Positions 18,025 through 27,466 of a stretch of DNA of 64,000 nucleotides are shown one piece after another. The notes beneath the pieces were generated by a model, which made no database searches, was not told the DNA's origin, and was given only the letters and a program-made list of their open reading frames with translations. Origin of the DNA: Thalassococcus profundi (GTDB taxonomy: Bacteria > Pseudomonadota > Alphaproteobacteria > Rhodobacterales > Rhodobacteraceae); the NCBI RefSeq assembly GCF_003344785.1, contig NZ_QPMK01000002.1:343758-407757 (forward strand). The letters run 5' to 3'. The translations under genes and the position numbers were made by a program. Each line of letters begins with the position of its first letter. Positions within the stretch are counted from its first letter, which is position 1.

Positions 18025-20967
18025 TCAGAGCGTCTCTGCCGTCAGCACCGTTTCGGGCGCCGCGTCGAACCCCACCAGCTCCACCCCGGCCAGGGTCACC
18101 GTGCCGTCCGGCCCGCTGGCCAGCAGGCGCACACCGTCACGGCGCATCTCGTACTGGTCCGGAGTGCCGGGCAGAACCGCGCGGTCCCGGCCCGCACCGC
18201 CGTGCAGGTGATCCGCCCCGCCGCCCGCGACCAGCACATCGTCGCCGGCGCCGCCCAGCAGGATATCCGCACGCGTCGTACCGGTCAGCGTCTCGCCACC
18301 GCCGGCCGCCTGCCGCAGCACGCCTCCGGCAAAGGCATCGGCGGCGCGCGTCTCCCAATCGGCGGGTGCCGCAGAGTTGTAGGCCATCAGCACATCCCAG
18401 CGCGGATTGGCATCGTCGAGGTGCCGCAACGCGCCCCAGCTGCCCCATTTCGACGGCGGCGCCACGTCGACGAAGGCGTTGAAGAGATGCCCGCCCGCGT
18501 CGGTCCAGGCGGCCAGAAGCTCCTGATAAAGGCCCGCCATGTCGGGGCTGTAGCTGAAGGCTTCGAAAAAGGCGGTCAGGCGCGGGTCCTCAAGCAGCGG
18601 CCCTTCGCCCTTGGCATGGGTACCGCCCTCGTACATCACCATCCGCAGCCCCGCGTCGCGCGCGGCGCGGGCGTGATGCGGCCAGAGCTCGGTGATCAGC
18701 TCTTGCATGGACCCGCCGCGCAGGACTTCGGCCGCCGGTGCGAAGGCCGTGTCGAATCGGCGTTCGTCGACATATTCACGCAGGGCGACGCGGCGCAGGC
18801 CCTCGGCCTCGCCAGCCGTAACCGCATCGGCCTCTGCGGCATCGAGCCAGCCGTTGAGCTGGCTTGCGTTGTCAGGCCCACCGAAGCCGTGGCCGAAATA
18901 GCCCGACACCGCGTAGGCGTCGAAGCTTGCCGCCGGCGCGCGGCGGAGTTCAAGCCAGGCCAGCGGCGCGTTCAGAACCTGTTCCTCGAGCCCCGGCCAG
19001 CCGGTATGCACCGCCACGACGCGCACCAGCCGGTCGGACTGATCCCCGAAGACCTCGGAAAAGAGGTCCATCACCTGCGCCGCGCGCAGGCCGTAGAATT
19101 GCATCCACCCGCTCTCGCTCTGGCCCCAGCGCGCCTCGGCCTGCGCCTGCGCCCACTGGGCCTGCGGAAAGATGAAATTCCACACCTCGTTGGAATACTC
19201 GACATAGGCGTGCAGCTGCTGGTCGAGCCCGGTCTTCACCGTCTCGGCGAAGGCGCGGACATAGGCATCGTCGGCCCGGTGCGGCAGGGTGAACCAGGGA
19301 TCGGCACCGATCTGGTTCGACAGCGCGATCATCGCCTCGACAGGCACGCCGCGCCAGGCATAGGTCATGTCGTCGGGGCGCGGGCGGTCGTCCCATGTGA
19401 CCTGCGTCGACCCGTTGGTGGCCATCCAGTCCATGAACCGCAGGCTGCGCAGGTCCTCGACGCGGCGGGTCCAGTCGGGGTTGAAGATCACCCCGGCCTC
19501 GAGCAGCGGCAGCTGGTCTTCGCGCACCACGCGGATGTTGCGGATCGGGTCGTCGGCATCGGTGGCCTCCACCGCGATCCCCACCAGCCCCTCGCCCGGC
19601 GTGTAGCTGAAGGCGGCGCGGCCCGGCTCGAAGAACTGCTGCCGCGCGCGCCCGGTCAGCGCCAGCTCGCCCTGCCCGTCGTAAAGGACCACGTAGCGCC
19701 CCGCGAGATGCGCCGCCGCTTCCGGCTGGTCGGTGAGGATCAGCGCCTCGAGCCTCTCGATACCTTGCGGGATGCGCAGCGGCCAGCCCTGCGCATCGAG
19801 GTGGCCGCCATTGCGCAACTCGTCAAAGGTCATGCCGCCCCACTGGCCGGGCTTGTGGCCGATCCAGGGCCGGGCGGATTTCATCAGGTCGACGAAGGGA
19901 TGCTGCGTCGACCAGTCGGAAATGCCGTTCAGTCCCATGGCCAGCGCCGGGGCACCGCTGGGCCGGGCGCCTCGCGGCGGCAGGTTCGCGGCGACGCGCA
20001 TCGGTTCGAGTCGCGGCGCGACGGCGGGCGACGGCGCGATCTCTGGCGCGCCGGAGGGTGGCGGTGCGACCAGCGCCTCGTCGGACCCCGAGACGCTGCG
20101 CCAGATCACGTCGCGCAGCACCGGATAGCCGTCGCGGATCAGCGGATGCAACGCCTCGGATACGGTGTAGCCTTCGGGCGGCGGCGCCTCGTAGAGCGCG
20201 GCATAGCTGACCATCGCGGCGAGGAAATAAAGATTCGCGGTGCCGTGTGGCGCATCGTCCGAATAAAGCGTTTCCACGTCCATCTCGGCCAGCGGACTGT
20301 CGGTCAGAAGCTCCGACAGGATGCGCGCCACCGGGATCAGGGAGATATCGTCACCGGGCCGCGCCGCGCGCAGGTCGGCGACATAGGCATCGTACCAGTC
20401 GGCATTTTCTCCGAGGTTGTAGGCGTGGTAACGCCGCAGCTGCCGGGCACGGGGCGGGAAATTGCGCAGGAACCCCTGCATGTCCGCCCAGCCCTCGTAG
20501 ACCATGTAGCGCCCGCCCGGCCCGAGGTTCGCGGCATCGAAGGCCTGTAATGTGGCGCCAAGCGGCGTGACATTGCCGGGATTGTCCCATTCATAGGCCG
20601 CATCCGGCGCCTGGTACTGGATGAAGTTCTCGGGGGTCAGCAGCACCGTGTCGACGCCGGCCTCGGCAAAGCCCTGCCCGCGGGCGATGGACAGACGCTC
20701 CACCCCGTCGATGCGCCATCCGGGAGTTGGCGGCAGTTCGTCGGGCAAGTTCTTGAGGAACATGAACTGCCCCTCGACTTCCAGCCCGCGATCATCGGCG
20801 GCAGCCATCTGCTGCAGCCAGTAGGGGACGTTGGTGGTGGGATCGTCGCTGACGTGGTTCACAAGCGAATTGGCGAACATGTAGACCCGCAGGTCGTCGC
20901 GCGGCGTGGCGAGCGACACGCTTGCCGTCAGACACCAGACAAAAACTCCGATCGCGATCCTGAACAT
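18025..20967 (-). CDS. Large exported protein with C-terminal RTX calcium-binding repeats, possible glycan-active enzyme
   Basis: 980 residues. The N-terminus looks like a signal peptide (MFRIAIGVFVWCLTASVSLA). Residues ~25-300 resemble an SGNH-like domain (YMFANSLVNH). Residues ~330-850 contain a barrel-like region with TLPHRADDAYV, YVEYSNEVWNF, a run reminiscent of glycoside hydrolases, and MVMYEGGTH. The C-terminal ~100 residues hold degenerate RTX nonapeptides (GGAGDDVLVAGG, GGAGRDRA). RTX tails normally use type I secretion without a signal peptide, so having both is odd. Its place next to the glycosyltransferase and flippase suggests polysaccharide binding or trimming; no catalytic pair could be assigned. 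No type I secretion genes are in the window. Confidence 0.75.
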   Translation of the reverse strand: MFRIAIGVFVWCLTASVSLATPRDDLRVYMFANSLVNHVSDDPTTNVPYWLQQMAAADDRGLEVEGQFMFLKNLPDELPPTPGWRIDGVERLSIARGQGFAEAGVDTVLLTPENFIQYQAPDAAYEWDNPGNVTPLGATLQAFDAANLGPGGRYMVYEGWADMQGFLRNFPPRARQLRRYHAYNLGENADWYDAYVADLRAARPGDDISLIPVARILSELLTDSPLAEMDVETLYSDDAPHGTANLYFLAAMVSYAALYEAPPPEGYTVSEALHPLIRDGYPVLRDVIWRSVSGSDEALVAPPPSGAPEIAPSPAVAPRLEPMRVAANLPPRGARPSGAPALAMGLNGISDWSTQHPFVDLMKSARPWIGHKPGQWGGMTFDELRNGGHLDAQGWPLRIPQGIERLEALILTDQPEAAAHLAGRYVVLYDGQGELALTGRARQQFFEPGRAAFSYTPGEGLVGIAVEATDADDPIRNIRVVREDQLPLLEAGVIFNPDWTRRVEDLRSLRFMDWMATNGSTQVTWDDRPRPDDMTYAWRGVPVEAMIALSNQIGADPWFTLPHRADDAYVRAFAETVKTGLDQQLHAYVEYSNEVWNFIFPQAQWAQAQAEARWGQSESGWMQFYGLRAAQVMDLFSEVFGDQSDRLVRVVAVHTGWPGLEEQVLNAPLAWLELRRAPAASFDAYAVSGYFGHGFGGPDNASQLNGWLDAAEADAVTAGEAEGLRRVALREYVDERRFDTAFAPAAEVLRGGSMQELITELWPHHARAARDAGLRMVMYEGGTHAKGEGPLLEDPRLTAFFEAFSYSPDMAGLYQELLAAWTDAGGHLFNAFVDVAPPSKWGSWGALRHLDDANPRWDVLMAYNSAAPADWETRAADAFAGGVLRQAAGGGETLTGTTRADILLGGAGDDVLVAGGGADHLHGGAGRDRAVLPGTPDQYEMRRDGVRLLASGPDGTVTLAGVELVGFDAAPETVLTAETL

Positions 20968-21064
20968 GACGCCTCCCGATACCGATGCACGGTCAGGATA
21001 TGGCGTCGGCGCCGCGGATCACAACGATTCCGCGCCCGCCACGCCAGGACTGCCTACAATTGCG

Positions 21065-21095
21065 AAACGATCCGGGGCAAAAGCCCGGATCGTTT
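21065..21095 (-). terminator. Hairpin after the MscS gene
   Basis: Arms AAACGATCCGGG (21065-21076) and CCCGGATCGTTT (21084-21095) form a perfect 12-base stem with a 7-base loop, 14 bases beyond the MscS stop. The run of T on the minus strand is only three bases, so termination strength is uncertain. The rest of 20968-21108 shows nothing recognisable apart from the RTX gene's upstream region. Confidence 0.55.
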
Positions 21096-21108
21096 GCGGC
21101 TGGATCGG

Positions 21109-23607
21109 TCAGCGCGGCGCGTCGTCGCCGTCGCCCGTGTCCGGGTCATCGTCATGCCAATGCTTGCCGCCGTTGTCGGGCGCACTGTCGCTGGCGGGCG
21201 CGGACGGGGCATCGCCGTGCGGCGCGTTCGTATCCTCGGCCTTTTCCAGGCGGATCGGCTGGGTGGTGCCGTCCTTGGCCTCTCCGAAAAAGATCGTCTG
21301 GTGCGGGAACGGAATCTCGATGCCGCGCGCATCGAAGATACGCTTGAGGATACCATTGTAGGCGCGGCCCACGCCCCACTGCTTGCCCGGCAGCGTCTTG
21401 ATCCGCGCGCGGCAGACCACGGCACTGTCGCCGAAGGAATTCAGCCCGAACCATTCCAGATCCGACGTGATGAACTGGCCCTGGTCGGGATCGGCTTTCA
21501 GCTCTTCGAACCCGTCGAGCATCGCCTGTTTCACCTCGTCGACATTCTCGCGGTAGGCGACACCCATGTCGCAGACGAAATACGAGAAATCGCGCATGAA
21601 GTTCGACACCATGTCGACGCTCGAGAACGGGATGATATGGAACACGCCGTGCAGGTCACGCAGGGACACCGACCGCACCGTCAGCTTTTCCACCGTGCCG
21701 GTGGTGCCGCCGACGGTCACCACGTCGCCGACGTTGATCGCGTTTTCGAACTGGATGAAGACGCCGGTGATGATGTCCTGCACCATCTTCTGCGCACCGA
21801 AACCTATGGCCAGACCCAGCACACCGGCCGAGGCCAGCAGCGGCCCGATGTCCAGGCCGATCTCGCTGAGCGTGAACATCAGCGTCAGGATGAGGATCGC
21901 GATGGTCGCGGCGTTGCGCAGCAGGGTCAGCAGCGTGGTTTCGCGCGAGGTCGGGACCGAGCCGTAATCGGGGTTCAGCCGGTAATCGACCCAGGATGTC
22001 ATCGCCAGCCAGATGCCGTAAGCGACCAGCAGGATGAAGAAGACCGACACCAGTGCGCTCGAGAACCCGAGCCCAGCCTCGCTCGACAACCAGGTGCCGT
22101 AGTCGATGATCCCGATGATGCCCAGCACGAAGAGGATCACCACCGCGGCCACCGCGTAGCGCAAAACGAACAGCAGCTTGGGCACCGATCCGTTCAGCCG
22201 CGTTTCGAGCAGGGGCAGTTTCTGATTCACCGTATCGGGCAGGGAGATTCCGCGCGCCATCGCCCTGGACAGGGCCGAAAAGATCGCCGAGGCGACGACG
22301 ACCGCGGCGGCAATCTTGACCGAGGCCAGAACGTAGGCAAGCACCACGTCGGTCGGGCGGCTCATCACCGTGATGAACATGAAGGCGAGGTAGGCCAGCG
22401 CGAACCAGTGCCATCGCTTCACGAGGCTGCCGGTGATCCCCGTCAGCTCGCGCTTTTCATCGCTCGTCTGCGCGTCTTCGATGCCGCCTTCTTCGCGCTT
22501 GGCCGGCACCAGCGCATCGTGCAGCCAGTTGCTGACCGGCGTGTGATAGCGCAGCACCGCAAAGATGAGATACAGAACCACGATCACCGACAGCACGGCC
22601 GAGACGCCGACGCCAGCTGCGTAAGACACGCTCTGGTTGGTGATCGGCAGGATCAGAAGCTGGCCATAGCCAAGGATCGTGACCGTCACCGTCAGGACGC
22701 GGTTCAGGCGCCGGGCGCCCTGGTCGCTGATCGGCAGGGGCCGCAAACCGGCCGCACTGGGCGAGATGACGGCGCGCAGCAGCACCTTGATCATCTCGAC
22801 GATCAGGAAAGCGTTGAGGTAGAGGCTTTGCCGGAACCCGATCTGGCCGTAGTCGCCAAGGTACAAGACCGTCACCGCATAGCCGATGGCCCAGGCGGCC
22901 AGGACGATCAGGGTATCCACGACGATGGACCCCATGAAAATGAACACGCAGCGAACCCAGCTGCCCTCGGTCGCGCGGCGGCCCATGGAGCGGAAATAGG
23001 GCAGCGCCAGCATTCGCAGCGTGATGTAGACGGCGATGGTCAGTGCGATGACGATCAGCAGGCCCCGGAAGGCCTCGAACAGCACGCTCAGCTCGTCGCC
23101 CTGCAACCCGTCGAACACCGACCCGGTGCTGGTCAGCGACTGCCAGAGCGCGGTGCCCTGCGCAGCGGCCGTTTCCGCGATCTCTTGCGTGAAGACGGCA
23201 ATGCGTCCGCCCAGAGACATGCGCGGTTCTTCACTGGCCGCCTCTGCGGCGGAATCTATGGTGTCTTCGACCGGGCCCGCTTCGCTACCGGACGTGACAG
23301 CCTCGGACGCGCCCGAGACGCGCCTTTCAAGCTCCGTGACGAGTTCCTGCCGGGCCGTGTCGTCGCGCAGCACTTCGAGCAGGGCCGCCAGCGGGTCCGT
23401 TGCCGCGCCCGTCTCCGACCCACTCTCCGCGCCATCGCCGCCGGAGTCTCCGCCCTCTTGTTCCGCCGATGCTTGTGGCCCGCCGCCGGTCAGGGCCGAT
23501 TGTGCATGGGCCGGACTTTGAAAAATGCAGAGGGCAACAAGAAGGACGGACAAAGGGCGAAACAGGCTCTGCTTGGCGGCAGAGGGACACATGGCAACTC
23601 GAAGCAT
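21109..23607 (-). CDS. Mechanosensitive ion channel, MscS family, long form
   Basis: 832 residues. A signal peptide (LSVLLVALCIFQSPAHAQ) and an acidic Gly/Ser-rich linker precede about ten predicted membrane helices. The MscS core lies at about residues 585-800: pore helix and hinge LASAGVLGLAIGFGAQKMVQD, then the beta domain NVGDVVTVGGTTGTVEKL and HIIPFSSVDMVSNF. The tail (GIEIPFPHQTIFF) is typical of the family. At ~830 residues it is nearer to the large MscK/YbdG-like types than to E. coli MscS (~286). It opens on membrane tension during osmotic downshock. The ATG at 23607 has AAGGA 12 bases upstream; a second ATG five codons in is possible. Confidence 0.9.
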   Translation of the reverse strand: MLRVAMCPSAAKQSLFRPLSVLLVALCIFQSPAHAQSALTGGGPQASAEQEGGDSGGDGAESGSETGAATDPLAALLEVLRDDTARQELVTELERRVSGASEAVTSGSEAGPVEDTIDSAAEAASEEPRMSLGGRIAVFTQEIAETAAAQGTALWQSLTSTGSVFDGLQGDELSVLFEAFRGLLIVIALTIAVYITLRMLALPYFRSMGRRATEGSWVRCVFIFMGSIVVDTLIVLAAWAIGYAVTVLYLGDYGQIGFRQSLYLNAFLIVEMIKVLLRAVISPSAAGLRPLPISDQGARRLNRVLTVTVTILGYGQLLILPITNQSVSYAAGVGVSAVLSVIVVLYLIFAVLRYHTPVSNWLHDALVPAKREEGGIEDAQTSDEKRELTGITGSLVKRWHWFALAYLAFMFITVMSRPTDVVLAYVLASVKIAAAVVVASAIFSALSRAMARGISLPDTVNQKLPLLETRLNGSVPKLLFVLRYAVAAVVILFVLGIIGIIDYGTWLSSEAGLGFSSALVSVFFILLVAYGIWLAMTSWVDYRLNPDYGSVPTSRETTLLTLLRNAATIAILILTLMFTLSEIGLDIGPLLASAGVLGLAIGFGAQKMVQDIITGVFIQFENAINVGDVVTVGGTTGTVEKLTVRSVSLRDLHGVFHIIPFSSVDMVSNFMRDFSYFVCDMGVAYRENVDEVKQAMLDGFEELKADPDQGQFITSDLEWFGLNSFGDSAVVCRARIKTLPGKQWGVGRAYNGILKRIFDARGIEIPFPHQTIFFGEAKDGTTQPIRLEKAEDTNAPHGDAPSAPASDSAPDNGGKHWHDDDPDTGDGDDAPR

Positions 23608-23789
23608 ACGGGCAGGATCCTTTGGGCGGTCGCTTTACTACGTCACAGATTAACGCCGAAACGGCAGAATGGTTTCCTTGCCGCCTGACGCTGCGGCGCG
23701 GGACGGGGTTGCGGATATCGCGGCTGTCCTCTGGCCGCAACCCGTGCTATCTGGGCGCATCCGGCCAAGCCATTGATGATGCGCATTTC

Positions 23790-24920
23790 ATGCCCCGTTC
23801 TCCCGCCCACGAAATCCGCATCTCCGACCGCGACGGCGTGCAGTACGTTGTCCTGTCCGGCGCCCATACGGTTTCGGGCGTGGCGGCATTGCTGTCGCGC
23901 CTGAACAGCCTCCGCGACGACGCGCCCGTGCGGGTCGACCTGTCGGAGCTCAGCCGCATGGACACAGCCGCCGCCTGGGCGCTGGTGACGACGCAAAAGC
24001 GGATCGAGGCGGCGGAGCAGAGGCTGACCATCGAAGGCGCCGATGACGGTGTGCAAAGCCTTCTCGATACGGTCGCAAACAGCCTGCCCGAGCCGCAGAC
24101 CGAGACACCGAAAACGGTGACCATCGCCGACCGGCTCGAAGCCTTGGGACGCAGCCTGCACGGCGCCTTGAAATTCCTCGCCGCCCTTACGGGCTATTTC
24201 GGCCTGTTCCTGTCGCGCCTTGCGCGGGCGGTCCGGCATCCCTCGGAATTCCGCCTCACCTCGCTGGTGCACCACTGCCAGGAGGTCGGTCTGCGCGCCG
24301 TGCCGATCGTGGCGCTGCTCGCCTTCCTGATCGGCGTGGTGCTGGCCTTCCAGGGCGCCACGCAGCTGCGCCAGTTCGGCGCCGAGGTCTATGTCGTCGA
24401 CCTGCTGGCGATCTCGATCCTGCGCGAACTGGGGATTCTGCTGACCTCGATCATCGTCGCGGGCCGCACCGCGTCGGCCTTTACCGCCGCCATCGGGTCG
24501 ATGAAGATGCGCGAGGAAATCGACGCGATGCGCACGCTGGGCCTCGATCCCGCGCAGGTGCTGTTCGTGCCGCGCATCCTGGCGCTGCTCCTGATGCTGC
24601 CGATTCTGGGCCTGATCGCCAACGTCACCGGGCTAGTCGGGGGCGCGCTGATGGCCTGGATCGACCTTGGCATTTCACCGAAGCTCTTCGTCACGCGATT
24701 GATCGAAGACACATCGGTCGACCAGCTGACCATCGGCATGGTCAAGGCGCCGGTCTTTGCGATGCTGATCGGCGTGATCGGCTGCCACGCCGGCATGCAG
24801 GTCAAGTCGAACGCCGAGTCGCTGGGCGCCATGACCTCCTCGGCGGTGGTGCAGGCGATCTTTGCGGTGATCGTCGCCGACGCCGTGTTCTCGGTCTTCT
24901 TCGCACAGCTGGGGCTTTGA
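23790..24920 (+). CDS. mlaE: MCE/Mla lipid transporter permease with N-terminal STAS domain (MlaB-MlaE fusion)
   Basis: 376 residues. Residues ~1-95 form a STAS-like domain (VVLSGAHTVSGVAALL, RVDLSELSRMDTAAAWAL), the role played by separate MlaB in E. coli. Residues ~110-376 are the MlaE permease: VGLRAVPIVALLAFLIGVVLAFQGA, ELGILLTSIIVAGRTASAF, and the coupling-helix region GSMKMREEIDAMRTLG. First gene of a four-gene operon whose ATPase starts two bases after this stop. The complex moves phospholipids between inner and outer membranes. I chose the ATG at 23790, where the STAS domain begins; the frame is open upstream but overlaps the divergent channel gene's promoter region. The Shine-Dalgarno site is weak. 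Confidence 0.9.
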   Translation: MPRSPAHEIRISDRDGVQYVVLSGAHTVSGVAALLSRLNSLRDDAPVRVDLSELSRMDTAAAWALVTTQKRIEAAEQRLTIEGADDGVQSLLDTVANSLPEPQTETPKTVTIADRLEALGRSLHGALKFLAALTGYFGLFLSRLARAVRHPSEFRLTSLVHHCQEVGLRAVPIVALLAFLIGVVLAFQGATQLRQFGAEVYVVDLLAISILRELGILLTSIIVAGRTASAFTAAIGSMKMREEIDAMRTLGLDPAQVLFVPRILALLLMLPILGLIANVTGLVGGALMAWIDLGISPKLFVTRLIEDTSVDQLTIGMVKAPVFAMLIGVIGCHAGMQVKSNAESLGAMTSSAVVQAIFAVIVADAVFSVFFAQLGL

Positions 24921-24922
24921 CG

Positions 24923-25720
24923 ATGGACCGCACCGATCCGATCATAAAGCTGCGCGGCATCGACACACGCTTTGGCAGCCATGTGGTGCACGAGGGGCTG
25001 GACCTCGACGTCTATCGCGGCGAGATCCTCGGCGTCGTCGGCGGGTCGGGCACCGGCAAATCGGTGCTTTTGCGCGAAATCGTCGGGCTTCAAAAGCCCA
25101 GCGCCGGCAGCATCGAGGTGCTGGGCGTCGATGTGCGTACCGCCGAAGAGGACGAACGCCAGGCGCTCGAGGCGCGCTGGGGCGTGATGTTCCAGGACGG
25201 CGCGCTCTTCTCTTCGCTCAACGTGCGCGAAAACGTCGAAGTGCCGATGCGGCGGATCGAAACGCTCGATGCGGACACCCGCGCGGCGCTCGCGGATCTC
25301 AAGGTGTCGATGGTCGGTCTGCCCTACAACGCGGGCGACAAGTTTCCCTCTGAACTGTCCGGCGGTATGCGCAAACGCGCCGGACTGGCGCGTGCCCTGT
25401 CGCTCGATCCCGAGATTGTGTTCCTTGACGAACCCACGGCCGGGCTCGATCCCATCGGGGCGGCGGAATTCGACCGGCTGATCCATGGACTTAGCCGGTC
25501 GCTGGGGTTAACGGTCTTCCTGGTAACTCACGACCTCGACACGCTGCACGCCACCTGCGACCGCATCGCCGTCCTGGCCGAGAGAAAAGTTCTCGTGACC
25601 GGGACGATGCAGGAAATGCAGAATGTCCACCATCCCTGGGTCCACGAATATTTTCATGGCCCGCGCGCCCGCGCGGCGCAATCTTCGGCCGCTGCGCCGG
25701 ACCGCAACGGGCAAGAGTAG
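24923..25720 (+). CDS. mlaF: MlaF-like ABC transporter ATPase
   Basis: 265 residues from the ATG at 24923; a TTG two codons earlier overlaps the permease stop. It contains Walker A GGSGTGKS near residue 40, Q-loop MFQDGALFSSLNV, the MlaF-style signature ELSGGMRKRAGLARAL near 145, Walker B IVFLDEPTAGLDP, and H-loop VTHDLDT. It powers the Mla/MCE lipid transporter, with the permease before it and the MCE protein after it. Confidence 0.95.
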   Translation: MDRTDPIIKLRGIDTRFGSHVVHEGLDLDVYRGEILGVVGGSGTGKSVLLREIVGLQKPSAGSIEVLGVDVRTAEEDERQALEARWGVMFQDGALFSSLNVRENVEVPMRRIETLDADTRAALADLKVSMVGLPYNAGDKFPSELSGGMRKRAGLARALSLDPEIVFLDEPTAGLDPIGAAEFDRLIHGLSRSLGLTVFLVTHDLDTLHATCDRIAVLAERKVLVTGTMQEMQNVHHPWVHEYFHGPRARAAQSSAAAPDRNGQE

Positions 25721-25726
25721 TCGCTG

Positions 25727-27466
25727 ATGGAAACCCGCGCCAACTACATCCTGATCGGAGCCTTCACCCTTGCCGGAGCGCTCGGCATCCTGGGATTCTT
25801 CCTGTGGTTCGCGCGGGTCGAGCTGGACCGCCAGTTCGCATATTACAATGTCGCCTTTTCCTCGGTCGCGGGGCTGTCTAATGCGTCCGACGTGCGCTTT
25901 GCCGGCCTGCCAGTGGGCAATGTCACCGATGTGCGCCTGTCGCCAGATCGCGACGGCACGATCATCGTCACGCTCGAGGTCGACGCGGACACTCCGGTGC
26001 GGGTGGACAGCCAGGCGATCATCGAGGCCCAGGGCGTGACCGGCGTGTCCTATGTCGGCATCGACGCGGGCACCGCGGCGCTTCCGCTGCTGTCCGAAGT
26101 ATCCGACGATCCGATTCCGCGGATCGAGGCCGGCCGCTCGGCGCTGCAATCGCTGACCGAGGACGGGCCGGCACTGATCGCGGAGGCGCTGCGCCTCGTG
26201 ACCGCGGTGCGCAGCCTGGTGACCGACGACAACCGCAACCGGCTGGAAAACATCCTCATAAACGTGGAGGCGGCGTCCGAAGATTTCTCGGACACACTGG
26301 AGAGCTTTTCCGACGTCACCGACTCGGTCTCGGGCTTTGCCGATCAGATCGACCGGTTCAACACCACGCTGGAAACGCTATCCGGAGATGTCTCGACCGT
26401 TCTGCAAAGCGCCGATGTCACGCTCAACACGATCACCGAGGCGGCGGAGCAGAGCATCGGTCTCATGGCTGACGGCTCCTCGACCCTGACTGCGGCGCAA
26501 CGCACCTTCGACGGCGCGGAGGCGTATCTGACCAACGATCTGCCCGCCGCCACCGAAGAGATCCGCCGCACCGCAGAGGACCTGCGCCAACAGGTGGCAA
26601 CGCTGACCGAAGATGCGCGCAGCACGCTCGCCACCTTCGACGAGACCGGCACCACCGCCACCCAGCGCCTGATCGAGGCGCAGCGGGTGCTCGACGAAAC
26701 CAGCGCTGTCATCGGCCAGCTGGACCAGACCCTGGACGAAATGTACGAGGCCGCGGTAAATTTCGACACGCTGGTGGTCAACGACGGCTACGCGCTGGTG
26801 GATGAAACCCGCGCCATGGTCGACAGTGCCGCCACCGCCATCGACGCCATCACCCGCACCACGCAGAACGACCTGCCGGCGATCCTGTCGGACGTGCGCA
26901 AGTCCACGTCCACCGCGGCGCAGGTGATCGAACAGGTCGGGCTTGACCTGAGCCGCGCCTCGGGCCGGATCGACGGGCTGACCGCCTCGGCGCGCACCAC
27001 GCTCGACACCGCCACCAGCACCTTTGCCAGCGCCAACACCACGCTGTCCGCCATCAACGAGGCGCTGGACGTGGGTCAGGGCGCGCTGGTCGCCGCCGAA
27101 CGCGCCTTCGAAGGGGCGGACCGGGTCATCAACGAGGATATCTCGACCATCACCACCGACCTGCGCGGCGCCATCGCGCGGCTCGACGGCGTGGTGGCAC
27201 AGGTGTCCGAGGACATTCCGGTGGTCAGCGCCGACCTGCGCGCCGCCAGCGCCTCGGCCCAGAGCCTGTTCCGGCAGCTGGAACGGGTGGTCGCCAATGC
27301 CGGCCCCGCGGTCAACACCTTTGCCAACGATGGTTTGCCGCTCTATTCCCGATTGGCGCAGGAAACCCGCACGCTGATTTCCAACCTCGACCGCCTGACC
27401 AACCAGATCTCCCGCGATCCTGCCCGGTTCTTCCTGAACCAGCAGACCCCGGAATTCAGAAGATGA
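25727..27466 (+). CDS. MlaD-family MCE protein with long coiled-coil tail
   Basis: 579 residues. The N-terminal membrane anchor YILIGAFTLAGALGILGFFLWF (about 7-28) is followed by one MCE domain (about 40-120: VAFSSVAGLSNASDVRFAGL, PVGNVTDVRL, ITGVSYV-like). A very long Ala/Thr/Ser/Asp/Glu-rich helical tail runs to the end. E. coli MlaD has ~183 residues; long-tailed MCE proteins form tunnels or needles across the periplasm, so this one may span much of it. It lies in operon, 6 bases after mlaF and overlapping the lipoprotein gene by four bases (ATGA). Confidence 0.9.
   Translation: METRANYILIGAFTLAGALGILGFFLWFARVELDRQFAYYNVAFSSVAGLSNASDVRFAGLPVGNVTDVRLSPDRDGTIIVTLEVDADTPVRVDSQAIIEAQGVTGVSYVGIDAGTAALPLLSEVSDDPIPRIEAGRSALQSLTEDGPALIAEALRLVTAVRSLVTDDNRNRLENILINVEAASEDFSDTLESFSDVTDSVSGFADQIDRFNTTLETLSGDVSTVLQSADVTLNTITEAAEQSIGLMADGSSTLTAAQRTFDGAEAYLTNDLPAATEEIRRTAEDLRQQVATLTEDARSTLATFDETGTTATQRLIEAQRVLDETSAVIGQLDQTLDEMYEAAVNFDTLVVNDGYALVDETRAMVDSAATAIDAITRTTQNDLPAILSDVRKSTSTAAQVIEQVGLDLSRASGRIDGLTASARTTLDTATSTFASANTTLSAINEALDVGQGALVAAERAFEGADRVINEDISTITTDLRGAIARLDGVVAQVSEDIPVVSADLRAASASAQSLFRQLERVVANAGPAVNTFANDGLPLYSRLAQETRTLISNLDRLTNQISRDPARFFLNQQTPEFRR

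Noticed and set aside
20854-23688. A 944-codon plus-strand frame opposite the MscS gene
   Set aside because: The His/Asp/Arg-rich translation is typical of the reverse complement of membrane-protein codons; no ribosome site.
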